32,126 nt of DNA from an uncultured Spartobacteria bacterium. Its GTDB lineage: Bacteria > Verrucomicrobiota > Verrucomicrobiia > Chthoniobacterales > UBA6821. The notes beneath the pieces are model-generated. The model did no database searches and was not told where the DNA came from. It saw nothing but the letters and a program-made list of their open reading frames with translations. Below, in pieces: positions 1-7,118 of the stretch. Numbering within the stretch: position 1 is the first letter of the stretch; each line of letters begins with the position of its first letter. Position numbers and translations under genes: made by a program. The stretch is from NCBI GenBank assembly GCA_903823215.1, contig CAIJRY010000131.1:1-32126 (forward strand), written 5' to 3'.

Positions 1-315
1 CCGAGGCAGGCCGCCTGGATTGGCTGGGGCGTTCTCATCGGTGCTGCCATCTCCATCGGTCTGAGCATCTGGACGGCCGAGGCAGGTGGACGCATCAGGC
101 ATACCGAGTTCCGCTCCGCGAAAGACACACTCGCTGAACCGCCAGCAGCATCCACTTCCTCAGCAACACCCCTTCCCCTGCCGGTAGCGGCTCCTTCCCC
201 TGAAGCAACTGCAAGCCCGACACCCACGCCCGAAGCGGTACCAGCGGCCACTCCGTTAAGTACCCCTTCCCCTGAAGCATCCCCTTCTGCCCCGGCATCA
301 ACGAATGGGATGTAG
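1..315 (+). CDS. C-terminal part of a membrane protein with a Pro/Ala/Ser-rich tail (5' end outside the window)
   Basis: An open frame runs from the first base to a TAG at 313-315, giving 104 residues with no start inside the window, so the gene begins upstream. The first ~25 residues hold a hydrophobic, Gly/Ile-rich segment (GWGVLIGAAISIGLSIW) that reads as a last transmembrane helix. It is followed by a short polar stretch (TAEAGGRIRHTEFR), then ~60 residues of low-complexity Pro, Ala, Ser, Thr and Glu with TPTPE and PSPEA units, a likely flexible tail outside the membrane. The composition resembles the linker of the TonB gene further along. I do not recognise the family from this fragment; the helix followed by AGGRIRH suggests a small multi-pass membrane protein, but that is only an impression. 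Confidence 0.7.
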   Translation, partial: PRQAAWIGWGVLIGAAISIGLSIWTAEAGGRIRHTEFRSAKDTLAEPPAASTSSATPLPLPVAAPSPEATASPTPTPEAVPAATPLSTPSPEASPSAPASTNGM

Positions 316-372
316 GTTACCTGATCGGAATGGTGGGTTGGTGCTGTTTTGACAAGCGTTTTTATAGACGCA

Positions 373-462
373 GCAAGATTGGATGGAGATCAAGGAGGAC
401 AAGCGTTAGCCGTAGTAGAGCTACGGCAAGCGCAGTTCAACGCCACTCTCCGCCAATCTCGC
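373..462. repeat. 90-base imperfect palindrome, probable dispersed hairpin repeat
   Basis: The two halves fold on each other around a 5-base loop at 416-420. The apical stem is GCCGTAG (409-415) with CTACGGC (421-427), extended by a further GCG/CGC block. The base of the hairpin pairs GC-AGATTGG-GGAGA (373-389) with its complement at 447-462, with few mismatches. It lies in the 151-base gap between the gene ending at 315 and the stop of the helicase gene at 467, just past the helicase's 3' end. Short open frames across it are shadows of the palindrome. I infer a REP-like dispersed element that may also stabilise or end the helicase transcript; no second copy is in this window. Confidence 0.6.
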
Positions 463-466
463 AATG

Positions 467-2482
467 TCACTCGCCACGGAGCATGGCTTTCATGCGCGCA
501 AACGCATCTTCGCTTTCCTCGTCGCTCAAGGGCTCGGAAAGAATTCCCTCCATGCTACCGGTTTCCACTCCTTCGCCCTGAAGTTCGAGAAGGAAGGGAC
601 TAGGGCTGCAGGAAGAAACACTTCCAAATTTCCTACGAGTTGAGCAATGCGTGATGGTCAGGCGATGGCGTGCGCGGGTGATGCCCACATAAAGGAGGCG
701 GCGCTCTTCCTCCACGGTTCCTTCGGCCTTGGATCGCTCATGGGGCAGCACTCCATTCTCCGCACCGACGAGCCAGACATCTGGAAATTCCAGGCCTTTG
801 GCAGCATGGAGTGTGATCAGCGTGACTCCATCGCGTTCTTCGGCCTTCTCTTCCTCGCGCTCCTGTTCAAGGGTCAGGCCGTCGAGGAATCCCCGCGCAC
901 CCTCTCGGGGGTGGCGTTGGCAATATCCGGCAAGGGCATTGAGCAGTTCGTGAACATTCTCAGACCGGCCATCAGCTTCAGCCTCCGTTTTACAACTTTT
1001 CTTAAGGTCTTCGTAGTAGCCGCATTCTTCCAGCAATCCACGGAGTAATCCCGCCACATCGACACCCGGTGTCTGAAGCTGGATGCGGTAGGCTCCCCAG
1101 TCCTCCGTAAATCGTTGGATCGCCGCTCTTGTCTTGGAAGAGCTGACAGACAGATGCTCGGGATCATTGAGTATGCCAAGGAGGCTTTTGCGAGTCTTTG
1201 CCCCTGCTTCGGTCGCCAGTTGAAGAGTGGTCTGGCCGATGCCGCGAGGAGGGTTGGCAAGGACGCGCAGCAGGGCATTGTCGTCATCGGGATTGAGCAG
1301 GGCGCTCAGGTAAGCGACCACATCCTTGACCTCACGCCTGTCAAAGAAGCTCTTGCCTCCAACCACACGGTAGGGAATACGCCGTTCCCTCAGCACTTCC
1401 TCAAACTGCCGTGACTGTGCATTCATCCGGTAGAGAATGGCAAAATCAGTCCACGGACGGCTCTTCGCACTCAGCGGTCCGGCTGCCTGAATCTCATCGG
1501 CGATAAATTCCGCCTCCGCCTTGTCATCACCGGCCAGCAGGATGCGCACAGCCTCACCATCCTTGCGATCGCTCCAGAGATTCTTTCCCCGGCGACGTGA
1601 GTTATTACGGATCAGGCGGTTCGCCACCGAGAGGATGACATCGGTGCTGCGATAATTCTGTTCAAGCTTGATGACCTCGGGATTGGGAAAATGCCGTTCA
1701 AATTCCAGCAGGTTGGCCGCTTCGGCGCCACGCCATCCGTAGATACTCTGATCGTCGTCGCCGACCACGCAGATATTGGGGTGGGTCTCACCGGCAAGTA
1801 GGCTGACTAACTCAAGCTGGAGCGCATTTGTATCCTGAAACTCATCCACCATGATGTGCTGGTAGCGAGTCCGCCACTCATCACGGGCCTCAGGATGATC
1901 GCGAAGAAGCGTGCGGGCCTGGAGAAGTAAATCGTCGAAGTCCATCGCATTGAGCGTGCGGAGTTCGTTCTGGTATTTGGAGAAGAGGCTGCCGAGTGCC
2001 GTATCCGTTGTCTCCGGTTCCGCCATGCCGAGATTCTTGGCCTTGCTGATGACGTTCTTTGCAAGATTGGGATCGAGCGGGTCCTGCTTATCGTGGATAC
2101 GGGCAGCGATTTTCTTGATCAGTCCCATTTGATCGCCGTCGTCAAAGATGCTGAAGTTCTCTTTGTAGCCGAGTAACGGAGCATGCTTGCGCAGCAGTCG
2201 TACGCAAAGCGCATGAAAGGTGGAGAGGGTAATCTGCCGGGCCTGTTCGGAAGTCACTGAGGCCGCCACGCGTTCCCTCATTTCCTTGGCGGCCTTGTTG
2301 GTGAATGTGACTGCTAGAATGGAGGCGGGATCAACACCCTGCGACACCAGCCATGCGATCCGGGCGGTTAGCACGCGCGTCTTGCCCGTTCCCGCCCCTG
2401 CAAGAATAAGCATTGGGCCGTCAGGGTGTGTGGCCGCGCGGAACTGCTCTGGATTGAGATCGAAAAGACGGAAGGAGCTCAT
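467..2482 (-). CDS. UvrD/PcrA-family superfamily 1 DNA helicase
   Basis: An ATP-dependent 3'-5' DNA helicase of 671 residues, a normal size for UvrD/PcrA/Rep, acting in nucleotide excision and mismatch repair and in clearing replication blocks. SF1A motifs appear in order: Walker A AGAGTGKT (residues ~28-35), motif Ia VTFTNKAAKEM, Walker B VDEFQDTN (~212-219), motif III GDDDQSIYGWRGA (~241-253), motif IV QNYRS, motif V TLHAAKGLEFPDVW and motif VI RRLLYVGITRAR. I start at the ATG at 2482 (MSSFRLFDLN) rather than a TTG four codons upstream, because the conserved LNPEQ motif follows at once. There is no clear ribosome binding site. It follows purN with a 132-base gap, so it may have its own promoter. 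PcrA, UvrD and Rep are not separated here, so no symbol is given. Confidence 0.96.
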   Translation of the reverse strand: MSSFRLFDLNPEQFRAATHPDGPMLILAGAGTGKTRVLTARIAWLVSQGVDPASILAVTFTNKAAKEMRERVAASVTSEQARQITLSTFHALCVRLLRKHAPLLGYKENFSIFDDGDQMGLIKKIAARIHDKQDPLDPNLAKNVISKAKNLGMAEPETTDTALGSLFSKYQNELRTLNAMDFDDLLLQARTLLRDHPEARDEWRTRYQHIMVDEFQDTNALQLELVSLLAGETHPNICVVGDDDQSIYGWRGAEAANLLEFERHFPNPEVIKLEQNYRSTDVILSVANRLIRNNSRRRGKNLWSDRKDGEAVRILLAGDDKAEAEFIADEIQAAGPLSAKSRPWTDFAILYRMNAQSRQFEEVLRERRIPYRVVGGKSFFDRREVKDVVAYLSALLNPDDDNALLRVLANPPRGIGQTTLQLATEAGAKTRKSLLGILNDPEHLSVSSSKTRAAIQRFTEDWGAYRIQLQTPGVDVAGLLRGLLEECGYYEDLKKSCKTEAEADGRSENVHELLNALAGYCQRHPREGARGFLDGLTLEQEREEEKAEERDGVTLITLHAAKGLEFPDVWLVGAENGVLPHERSKAEGTVEEERRLLYVGITRARHRLTITHCSTRRKFGSVSSCSPSPFLLELQGEGVETGSMEGILSEPLSDEESEDAFARMKAMLRGE

Positions 2483-2614
2483 GCAAGGAATCAAATAGGG
2501 GGTTGGGATTTTGGTTCAGTGCGATGATGCTGTTCGCTCGCCGTAATACTAAGGCATTCGCTCACGACGCTTTGCAATGACTCCAAACTTCCTGCGCCTT
2601 ACTGTTTTGTTGGA

Positions 2615-3220
2615 TCAGTGATTAGGAAGTTTTGTTTTTCTCAGTCTCTCTGCAAACACACGCACCATCCGGGGGTAGAGTTCATGTTCCGCAGCTTGAA
2701 TCCTGGCATGGAGAGAATGGGCAGTATCGTTTGGAAGTACAGGCACGCGGCTTTGACCGAGGATCTCTCCGGTATCGACTCCCGCATCGACCAGATGCAC
2801 CGTGCAACCTGTTTCAGAAACTCCTGCTTCAAGTGCCTGCCGCCACGATTCCAAGCCGCGGAACAAGGGCAGGAGCGAAGGGTGAATATTGAGGATGCGT
2901 CCCGGGAAGGCTTGTAACAACGGCTCTTTGATGACACGCATGAACCCCGCCAGCACTACAAAATCAACCCCTGCCTCCCTGAGTAGGAGGACAATTTCCG
3001 CCTCGGCCTCGGGTGACATCTTGGTGCGGAAGGGGCCGGGGCAAACAAAGCGACCGGGAATGCCGAATTCACTGGCGAGAGTCAACATGCCCGCATCCTC
3101 CACATCGGATATGACCACGGCTGGCTCGCAGCCGAGAGTCCCGTTCTTGAATGACTCGGCAAGTGCGCGGAAGTTGGAGCCTTTGCCGGAACCGAGTACT
3201 CCAAAGCTGGGCATGGACAT
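2615..3220 (-). CDS. purN: phosphoribosylglycinamide formyltransferase (GAR transformylase)
   Basis: Transfers a formyl group from 10-formyltetrahydrofolate to GAR, the third step of de novo purine synthesis, in the cytoplasm. The 201-residue product has the phosphate-binding loop GSGKGSNF (residues ~10-17), the folate-site segment LAGFMRVI, the catalytic NIHPSLLP with Asn111 and His113, and the conserved Asp149 in GVDTGEI. The frame is open for 19 more codons upstream, but that stretch holds a terminator-like hairpin (3225-3250), so the ATG at 3220 is preferred; a second in-frame ATG lies at 3214. It follows rpmA by about 65 bases, so some transcripts may read through from the ribosomal genes. 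Family identity is secure; only the exact start is open. Confidence 0.95.
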   Translation of the reverse strand: MSMPSFGVLGSGKGSNFRALAESFKNGTLGCEPAVVISDVEDAGMLTLASEFGIPGRFVCPGPFRTKMSPEAEAEIVLLLREAGVDFVVLAGFMRVIKEPLLQAFPGRILNIHPSLLPLFRGLESWRQALEAGVSETGCTVHLVDAGVDTGEILGQSRVPVLPNDTAHSLHARIQAAEHELYPRMVRVFAERLRKTKLPNH

Positions 3221-3222
3221 GG

Positions 3223-3250
3223 AAAACCCCGGTCTGGGAGAACCGGGGTT
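3223..3250 (-). terminator. hairpin with short U run between rpmA and purN
   Basis: On the minus strand AACCCCGGT (3250-3242), an 8-base loop and ACCGGGGTT (3233-3225) form a perfect 9-bp stem ending in four U residues. It lies 36 bases past the rpmA stop and ends only a few bases before the purN start. It may terminate most rplU-rpmA transcription while letting some reach purN. The U run is short, so termination may be partial. Confidence 0.65.
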
Positions 3251-3285
3251 ATTCATCCCTTGCGGGGAGAGACTCAAAGTATTGC

Positions 3286-3555
<270 letters not shown>

Positions 3556-3601
3556 GGTAGGTGATTGTTAAGGGATGGAGGATTGAAGTAAGCAGCAATC
3601 T

Positions 3602-3916
3602 TTAAGCAGCGATCTTTGTGATCTTCAGCTTGGTCAGCTGGCGGCGATGCCCGACGGTGCGGTGATAACCTTTGCGGCGCTTGAATTTGAAGGCGATCAC
3701 CTTCTCATCCTTAAACTGGGAGACGACTTCAGCTTTGACACTCGCTCCTGAAACAAGTGGAGAGCCAAGGGTGATCTTGTCACCATTGACGACTAGGAGC
3801 ACATCGCTGAACGAAGTTTCTGAGCCGGCTTCAACAGCGAGCTTTTCGACATTCAGGATATCTCCCTCGGAGACGCGGTATTGCTTGCCGCCAGTTTGGA
3901 TGATTGCGTAGGACAT
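3602..3916 (-). CDS. rplU: 50S ribosomal protein L21
   Basis: Binds 23S rRNA in the large subunit. I use the ATG at 3916 (MSYAIIQTGGKQYRV), which gives 104 residues, the family norm; an upstream in-frame start would add 12 atypical residues. The N-terminal YAIIQTGGKQYRV and the C-terminal basic FKRRKGYHRTVGHRRQLT with KITKI are diagnostic. It is first in the rplU-rpmA pair. A promoter-like sequence lies just upstream (3943-3971), and no strong Shine-Dalgarno sequence is visible before the ATG. Confidence 0.98.
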   Translation of the reverse strand: MSYAIIQTGGKQYRVSEGDILNVEKLAVEAGSETSFSDVLLVVNGDKITLGSPLVSGASVKAEVVSQFKDEKVIAFKFKRRKGYHRTVGHRRQLTKLKITKIAA

Positions 3917-3942
3917 GGGAAATCTTTGGAAAAAGGAGTGGG

Positions 3943-3971
3943 ATATTGCCACAACGGCATTCGCGACACAA
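3943..3971 (-). promoter_or_regulatory. candidate sigma-70-type promoter for rplU-rpmA
   Basis: Reading the minus strand, TTGTGT (3971-3966), a 17-base spacer and CAATAT (3948-3943) form a reasonable -35/-10 pair. It would start transcription around 3936, about 20 bases before the rplU ATG. The -10 box matches the consensus moderately. Confidence 0.42.
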
Positions 3972-4031
3972 GGAAAACTTTCCGGCGATGCCCACCAAAA
4001 AACATTGAGGCGGCGACTTTGCTTTTATCGC

Positions 4032-4059
4032 TTGCTACCGGGGCTTCTCCTCGTATGAT
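4032..4059 (+). promoter_or_regulatory. candidate promoter for tRNA-Leu
   Basis: TTGCTA (4032-4037), a 16-base spacer and TATGAT (4054-4059) match a sigma-70 promoter. The predicted start near 4066 lies about 7 bases before the mature tRNA 5' end, as expected for a single tRNA transcript. Confidence 0.6.
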
Positions 4060-4072
4060 GTGCAGCCCCATT

Positions 4073-4156
4073 GCTCGGGTGGTGAAATGGCAGACACGTG
4101 CGTTTAAGGGGCGCATGCCGAAAGGCATGAGGGTTCGAGTCCCTCCCCGAGCACCA
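4073..4156 (+). tRNA. tRNA-Leu, anticodon read as AAG (CUU codons)
   Basis: An 84-base class II tRNA. The acceptor stem GCTCGGG (4073-4079) pairs perfectly with CCCGAGC (4146-4152), followed by A and an encoded CCA. D-stem GTG/CAC, anticodon stem TGCGT (4099-4103) with GCGCA (4111-4115), loop TTAAGGG with anticodon AAG at 4106-4108, a variable arm with TGCC/GGCA, and T-arm GAGGG/CCCTC around TTCGAGT. The alternative frame giving UAA would need a G-G mismatch at the loop-closing pair and would lack A37. Leucine identity is firm from the long variable arm, A73 and the D-loop; the anticodon frame is less certain. Confidence 0.93.
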
Positions 4157-4160
4157 TCCT

Positions 4161-4190
4161 TTTAACCCGAACTCCGGAGTTCGGGTTAAA
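4161..4190. terminator. perfect 30-base palindrome, likely bidirectional terminator
   Basis: TTTAACCCGAACTCC (4161-4175) is followed directly by its exact reverse complement (4176-4190), giving a 13-bp stem with a CCGG loop and T-rich ends on both strands. It starts 5 bases after the tRNA CCA and contains the stop codon of the convergent glycosyltransferase gene (4186-4188). One hairpin therefore probably ends transcripts from both sides. Confidence 0.85.
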
Positions 4191-5172
4191 CACAGACACC
4201 TTCCTTTTTCGAGGGTTGAGGGTCAGTACTGTAGGGATGGGTTTTGGCGATTTTCTTTGTGGCGGCACCCTTTCCACGGAGCAGGGAATCCCATTGGAAC
4301 GCCCTCAAAAACTTTCGGAATTTCAAGTCCTCATACCTTGGTTTCAAGGAGAGCATCGAGGAGACAAACCCCCACCATGAGGCAAGGCTTCCAATCACCA
4401 CGGGACGATGACTCAGGCGGAAAATGCAACTGGCCGTGAGATAGATCAAACTGGTGCCCATGAAATACTGTCCGGCTCCGTGCCTCATCCGACCGGTGAG
4501 GATACCCTTGTAGCTCGACCCCATAGGGCGCATGTGGATGAACTGCAGATCGGGCTCATCCCAACTTCTGGCTCGCCAGCCAAGCATCCGGCACCGATGA
4601 CAGTCGATCCCATCCCACATGACCCCCCTCACAAATCCGCCAATCTCCTTGAAGCAGGAAACGCGGTAGAACTTTGTCATGCCCACGGACATCTCATCGC
4701 CACACTTCTCGCTGGTGAGACGGGGTGGGTTCTGTTTGACGAAGTAAGGTTTGCCGCTACAGGTGCCAAGACGGGGGATGGCCTTCATTTTCTCGATCAG
4801 CTTCTCGAAGTAAACCGTCGGCAACAACAGATCGACATCAAATTTGCAGAGATAATCAAAGTCATCCAGATTGATCGTCTCCAGACCTGCATAAAACGCA
4901 TCGATCACGCCCGGACCGACATGGCGATGTCCTCGATCCGTGCGATGGACCACCCGGATCAAGGGATGTTCCGCGGCGAGTTCATCCAGAATCTCCCCCG
5001 TCCCATCCGTGGAGCCATCGTCGACAAACACCCAGAGAGAGGGGAGGACAGTTTGCTCCAGAACGCTATCGACGGTGAAGCGCACAAATTGGGCCTCGTC
5101 CCTGCATGGGGAGATGAGTACATAGCCACCCGGTCGGCTATTGAGGTAATGGGGGTGGTTCTCTTTAGTCAT
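4186..5172 (-). CDS. family 2 (GT-A fold) glycosyltransferase
   Basis: A 328-residue GT2 enzyme expected to use a nucleotide-sugar donor for surface polysaccharide or glycolipid synthesis at the inner membrane. The N-terminal half carries YVLISPCRDEAQFV, the nucleotide-binding DDGSTDGT (residues ~51-58) and a DxD-type metal motif in YLCKFDVDLLLP. The middle has GGFVRGVMWDGIDCHRCRMLGW and RPMGSSYKG, probably the acceptor and base region. A hydrophobic stretch near residues 240-275 may sit in the membrane, and the tail is basic. A second in-frame ATG lies 8 codons upstream (MESSHD) and cannot be excluded. No other polysaccharide genes are adjacent, so the acceptor is unknown. Confidence 0.9.
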   Translation of the reverse strand: MTKENHPHYLNSRPGGYVLISPCRDEAQFVRFTVDSVLEQTVLPSLWVFVDDGSTDGTGEILDELAAEHPLIRVVHRTDRGHRHVGPGVIDAFYAGLETINLDDFDYLCKFDVDLLLPTVYFEKLIEKMKAIPRLGTCSGKPYFVKQNPPRLTSEKCGDEMSVGMTKFYRVSCFKEIGGFVRGVMWDGIDCHRCRMLGWRARSWDEPDLQFIHMRPMGSSYKGILTGRMRHGAGQYFMGTSLIYLTASCIFRLSHRPVVIGSLASWWGFVSSMLSLKPRYEDLKFRKFLRAFQWDSLLRGKGAATKKIAKTHPYSTDPQPSKKEGVCV

Positions 5173-5266
5173 GGGAACTTTCCATGAATCGGTAGGGGTG
5201 TCCCTTCCAAATAAGATAAATCAGCGCAGACCGCAACAAGGTAAAATTTGTGATCATGGCGCTTCC

Positions 5267-5857
5267 CTACTGGAGTAGGAGTATTTCGGCCTGCTGATCC
5301 TGAATTCCCGCAATCTGAACGAGTTTTTTGAGCAATAGGAGAGAGGCAATGGCATCAGAGAGGGCCTCATGCCAGCGGAAATCAGTCAGCAGAGTGAGGG
5401 CCTCATTCTCAAGTGCAAGTTTTATGACCAGATCAGAAAGCGCGTAGGAGTCGAGGTTCGGCAGAATTTTCCTGCTCAGGGTCAGGGTATCAACCCAGGG
5501 GCCGAAGCCGTGGAGAGGGAATGCCCGAAGGAAGCGTTTTTCTGTTCCGCTGCCATGGGCCACGACCCAGCGCCCTCCTAGACGGTTTTTTAATTCAGGC
5601 CAGAGCGAGAGCAGGGTAGGGGCATCCATGAGATCATCATTGCTAATCCCATGAATCTGCCGAGCAGCCCAAGTGACCGGCTGATCAGCCCGGAGGTAGC
5701 TGCGGTAAAAGGAGTCCGGTTCCAGCGTCATCCCCCGCATCCCCGCGATGCCGATCTCGATGGGGATCCCAGCTTCATTGGGACGCTCGCCAGCCGATTC
5801 AAAATCAATCGCGGCAAAAGGCAGATCGCAAATCAATCCTGCCACGGGATGGGGCAT
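5267..5857 (-). CDS. DEDDh-type 3'-5' exonuclease (DnaQ-like)
   Basis: A 196-residue RNase H-fold exonuclease. Motif I is AAIDFESAG with Asp18 and Glu20; motif III is HEALSDA, the His...Asp pair near the C-terminus. Motif II reads VVAHGSGTEKRFL, where DnaQ proteins usually have HNxxFDxxFL, so the second acidic position appears to be Glu rather than Asp. It is a stand-alone exonuclease domain, more like RNase T or small epsilon-like proteins than full DNA polymerase. The frame is open far upstream, but residues before the ATG at 5857 are out-of-frame shadow of the DAHP synthase gene; that ATG lies 7 bases after the synthase stop, so the two genes are co-transcribed. Substrate (DNA or RNA) cannot be told. 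Confidence 0.85.
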   Translation of the reverse strand: MPHPVAGLICDLPFAAIDFESAGERPNEAGIPIEIGIAGMRGMTLEPDSFYRSYLRADQPVTWAARQIHGISNDDLMDAPTLLSLWPELKNRLGGRWVVAHGSGTEKRFLRAFPLHGFGPWVDTLTLSRKILPNLDSYALSDLVIKLALENEALTLLTDFRWHEALSDAIASLLLLKKLVQIAGIQDQQAEILLLQ

Positions 5858-5864
5858 GAACGGC

Positions 5865-6932
5865 CTACGCCTTGCGGAGCAGGGCGGCGGTGGATTCCCA
5901 ATCAAGACAGGCATCGGTGATCGAGACGCCGTAGAGGAGCTTGGAGGGATCGCCGCCGAGGGATTGAGCCCCGTGTTCGATGTGACTCTCCAGCATGGCG
6001 CCGACGATGTCACGGCGGCCTGCCGCCCGTTGTTCCAGAATGCTCTGCCAGACTTCGGGCTGCCGGGAAGGATCTTTGCCGCTATTGGCATGACTACAGT
6101 CGATCATGATGGAGGAAGGGACTTTGGCAGCCTTGAGTTTCGCCGCCGCATCGGCTGTCTGGTGTGGGTGATAATTGACGCCGTCACGACCACCGCGCAG
6201 GACAAGGTGCACATCGGGATTACCTTCCGTCTTGATGATGCTGGTGAAGCCCTCCTGATCAATGCCCAGAAAACTGTGGCCGTTGCACGAGGAGCGCATG
6301 GCATCAACGGCGGTCTGGACGCTGCCATCGGTGCCGTTTTTGAATCCAACCGGCATCGAGAGGCCACTCGCCATTTCACGGTGTGTCTGTGATTCGGTAG
6401 TGCGCGCACCGATGGCCGACCAGCTGATCAGGTCGGCGATGTATTGGGGGATGATCGGATCGAGTGTCTCTGTCGCTGCGGGGAGTCCCAACGCGGCGAC
6501 ATCCAGCAGAAGCTGCCGGGCTACTTCAATGCCGTGGGCCAGATCACCGGAATCATCGAGATGAGGATCGTTGATCAGGCCCTTCCAGCCGACCGTGGTG
6601 CGGGGTTTCTCAAAATAAACACGCATCACGATGAACAGCCGATCACCGACCTCATTGGAAAGGGCACTCAGGCGTTTTGCATAATCCAGTGCCGAGACCG
6701 TGTCGTGGATCGAGCATGGGCCGACGATGACTAGCAGGCGCGGATCTTCACCTCGCAGAATGCGGCGACAGGTTTCACGATACTCCGCAACCTTGGCCAG
6801 AACCTCGGGACTGGCCGGCCGGCGCTCCTTGACTTCGCGGGGGGAAACCAGACGCGTCACACCACACACCCGAGTGTCTTCGGTGCGGGGTGGGTTCTTT
6901 GCTGGTAGTGATTCTGCTATGGTTGCGCTCAT
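5865..6932 (-). CDS. 3-deoxy-7-phosphoheptulonate (DAHP) synthase, class I (AroF/G/H type)
   Basis: Condenses phosphoenolpyruvate with erythrose 4-phosphate, the first committed step of aromatic amino acid synthesis. The 355-residue protein has the class I alpha signature throughout: VGPCSIHD, MRVYFEKPRTTVGWKG, GARTTESQTHREMASG, VGFKNGTDG, the metal-binding region DCSHANSGKD, ESHIEHGAQ and YGVSITDACLDWE. Length matches E. coli AroF/G/H. An AGGAG element (6937-6941) lies 4 bases before the ATG, one of the better ribosome sites in the window. Which amino acid feeds back on it cannot be read with confidence, so no single letter is assigned. Confidence 0.97.
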   Translation of the reverse strand: MSATIAESLPAKNPPRTEDTRVCGVTRLVSPREVKERRPASPEVLAKVAEYRETCRRILRGEDPRLLVIVGPCSIHDTVSALDYAKRLSALSNEVGDRLFIVMRVYFEKPRTTVGWKGLINDPHLDDSGDLAHGIEVARQLLLDVAALGLPAATETLDPIIPQYIADLISWSAIGARTTESQTHREMASGLSMPVGFKNGTDGSVQTAVDAMRSSCNGHSFLGIDQEGFTSIIKTEGNPDVHLVLRGGRDGVNYHPHQTADAAAKLKAAKVPSSIMIDCSHANSGKDPSRQPEVWQSILEQRAAGRRDIVGAMLESHIEHGAQSLGGDPSKLLYGVSITDACLDWESTAALLRKA

Positions 6933-7020
6933 GCTGCTCCTGGTGTGCGTCTTTGGGGGAGCTGGTTAACATCCACGGAGAAGAGCGTTTTTGCAATCCA
7001 CAAGTCGCGGATGAAAGGAT

Positions 7021-7109
7021 GAAACTTGAAAGCTGAGACCCGAAAATAAGTGCTGAGCATTCAATATTTGCTCACTTTCAGCTTTCAAGTTTCAAGTTTC
7101 AGCTTTCAA
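7021..7109. repeat. intergenic word repeat with a 16-base inverted pair
   Basis: GAAACTTGAAAGCTGA (7021-7036) is repeated exactly in inverted orientation at 7078-7093. The overlapping word TTTCAGCTTTCAA occurs twice directly, at 7076-7088 and 7097-7109. It lies between the divergent DAHP synthase and yajQ genes and ends 10 bases before the yajQ start, so any yajQ leader contains it. Its function is unknown; it can form a hairpin with a ~41-base loop. Confidence 0.75.
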
Positions 7110-7118
7110 CTTTTCCCC

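Noticed and set aside
330-603. Two overlapping plus-strand frames (Arg/Ser-rich and Asp/Gly/Gln-rich)
   Set aside because: They cross the 373-462 palindrome and the end of the helicase gene; composition is typical of shadow frames.
3221-3277. N-terminal extension of purN
   Set aside because: It translates a terminator hairpin and lacks conservation with PurN starts; the ATG at 3220 is next to the conserved motif.
4104-4110. UAA anticodon reading for the tRNA-Leu
   Set aside because: It needs a G-G pair at the base of the loop and lacks A37; the AAG frame pairs better, though a tRNAscan run should confirm it.
5858-6091. 78-residue upstream extension of the exonuclease
   Set aside because: It overlaps the DAHP synthase gene in another frame and looks like shadow sequence; the ATG at 5857 is 7 bases past the synthase stop.
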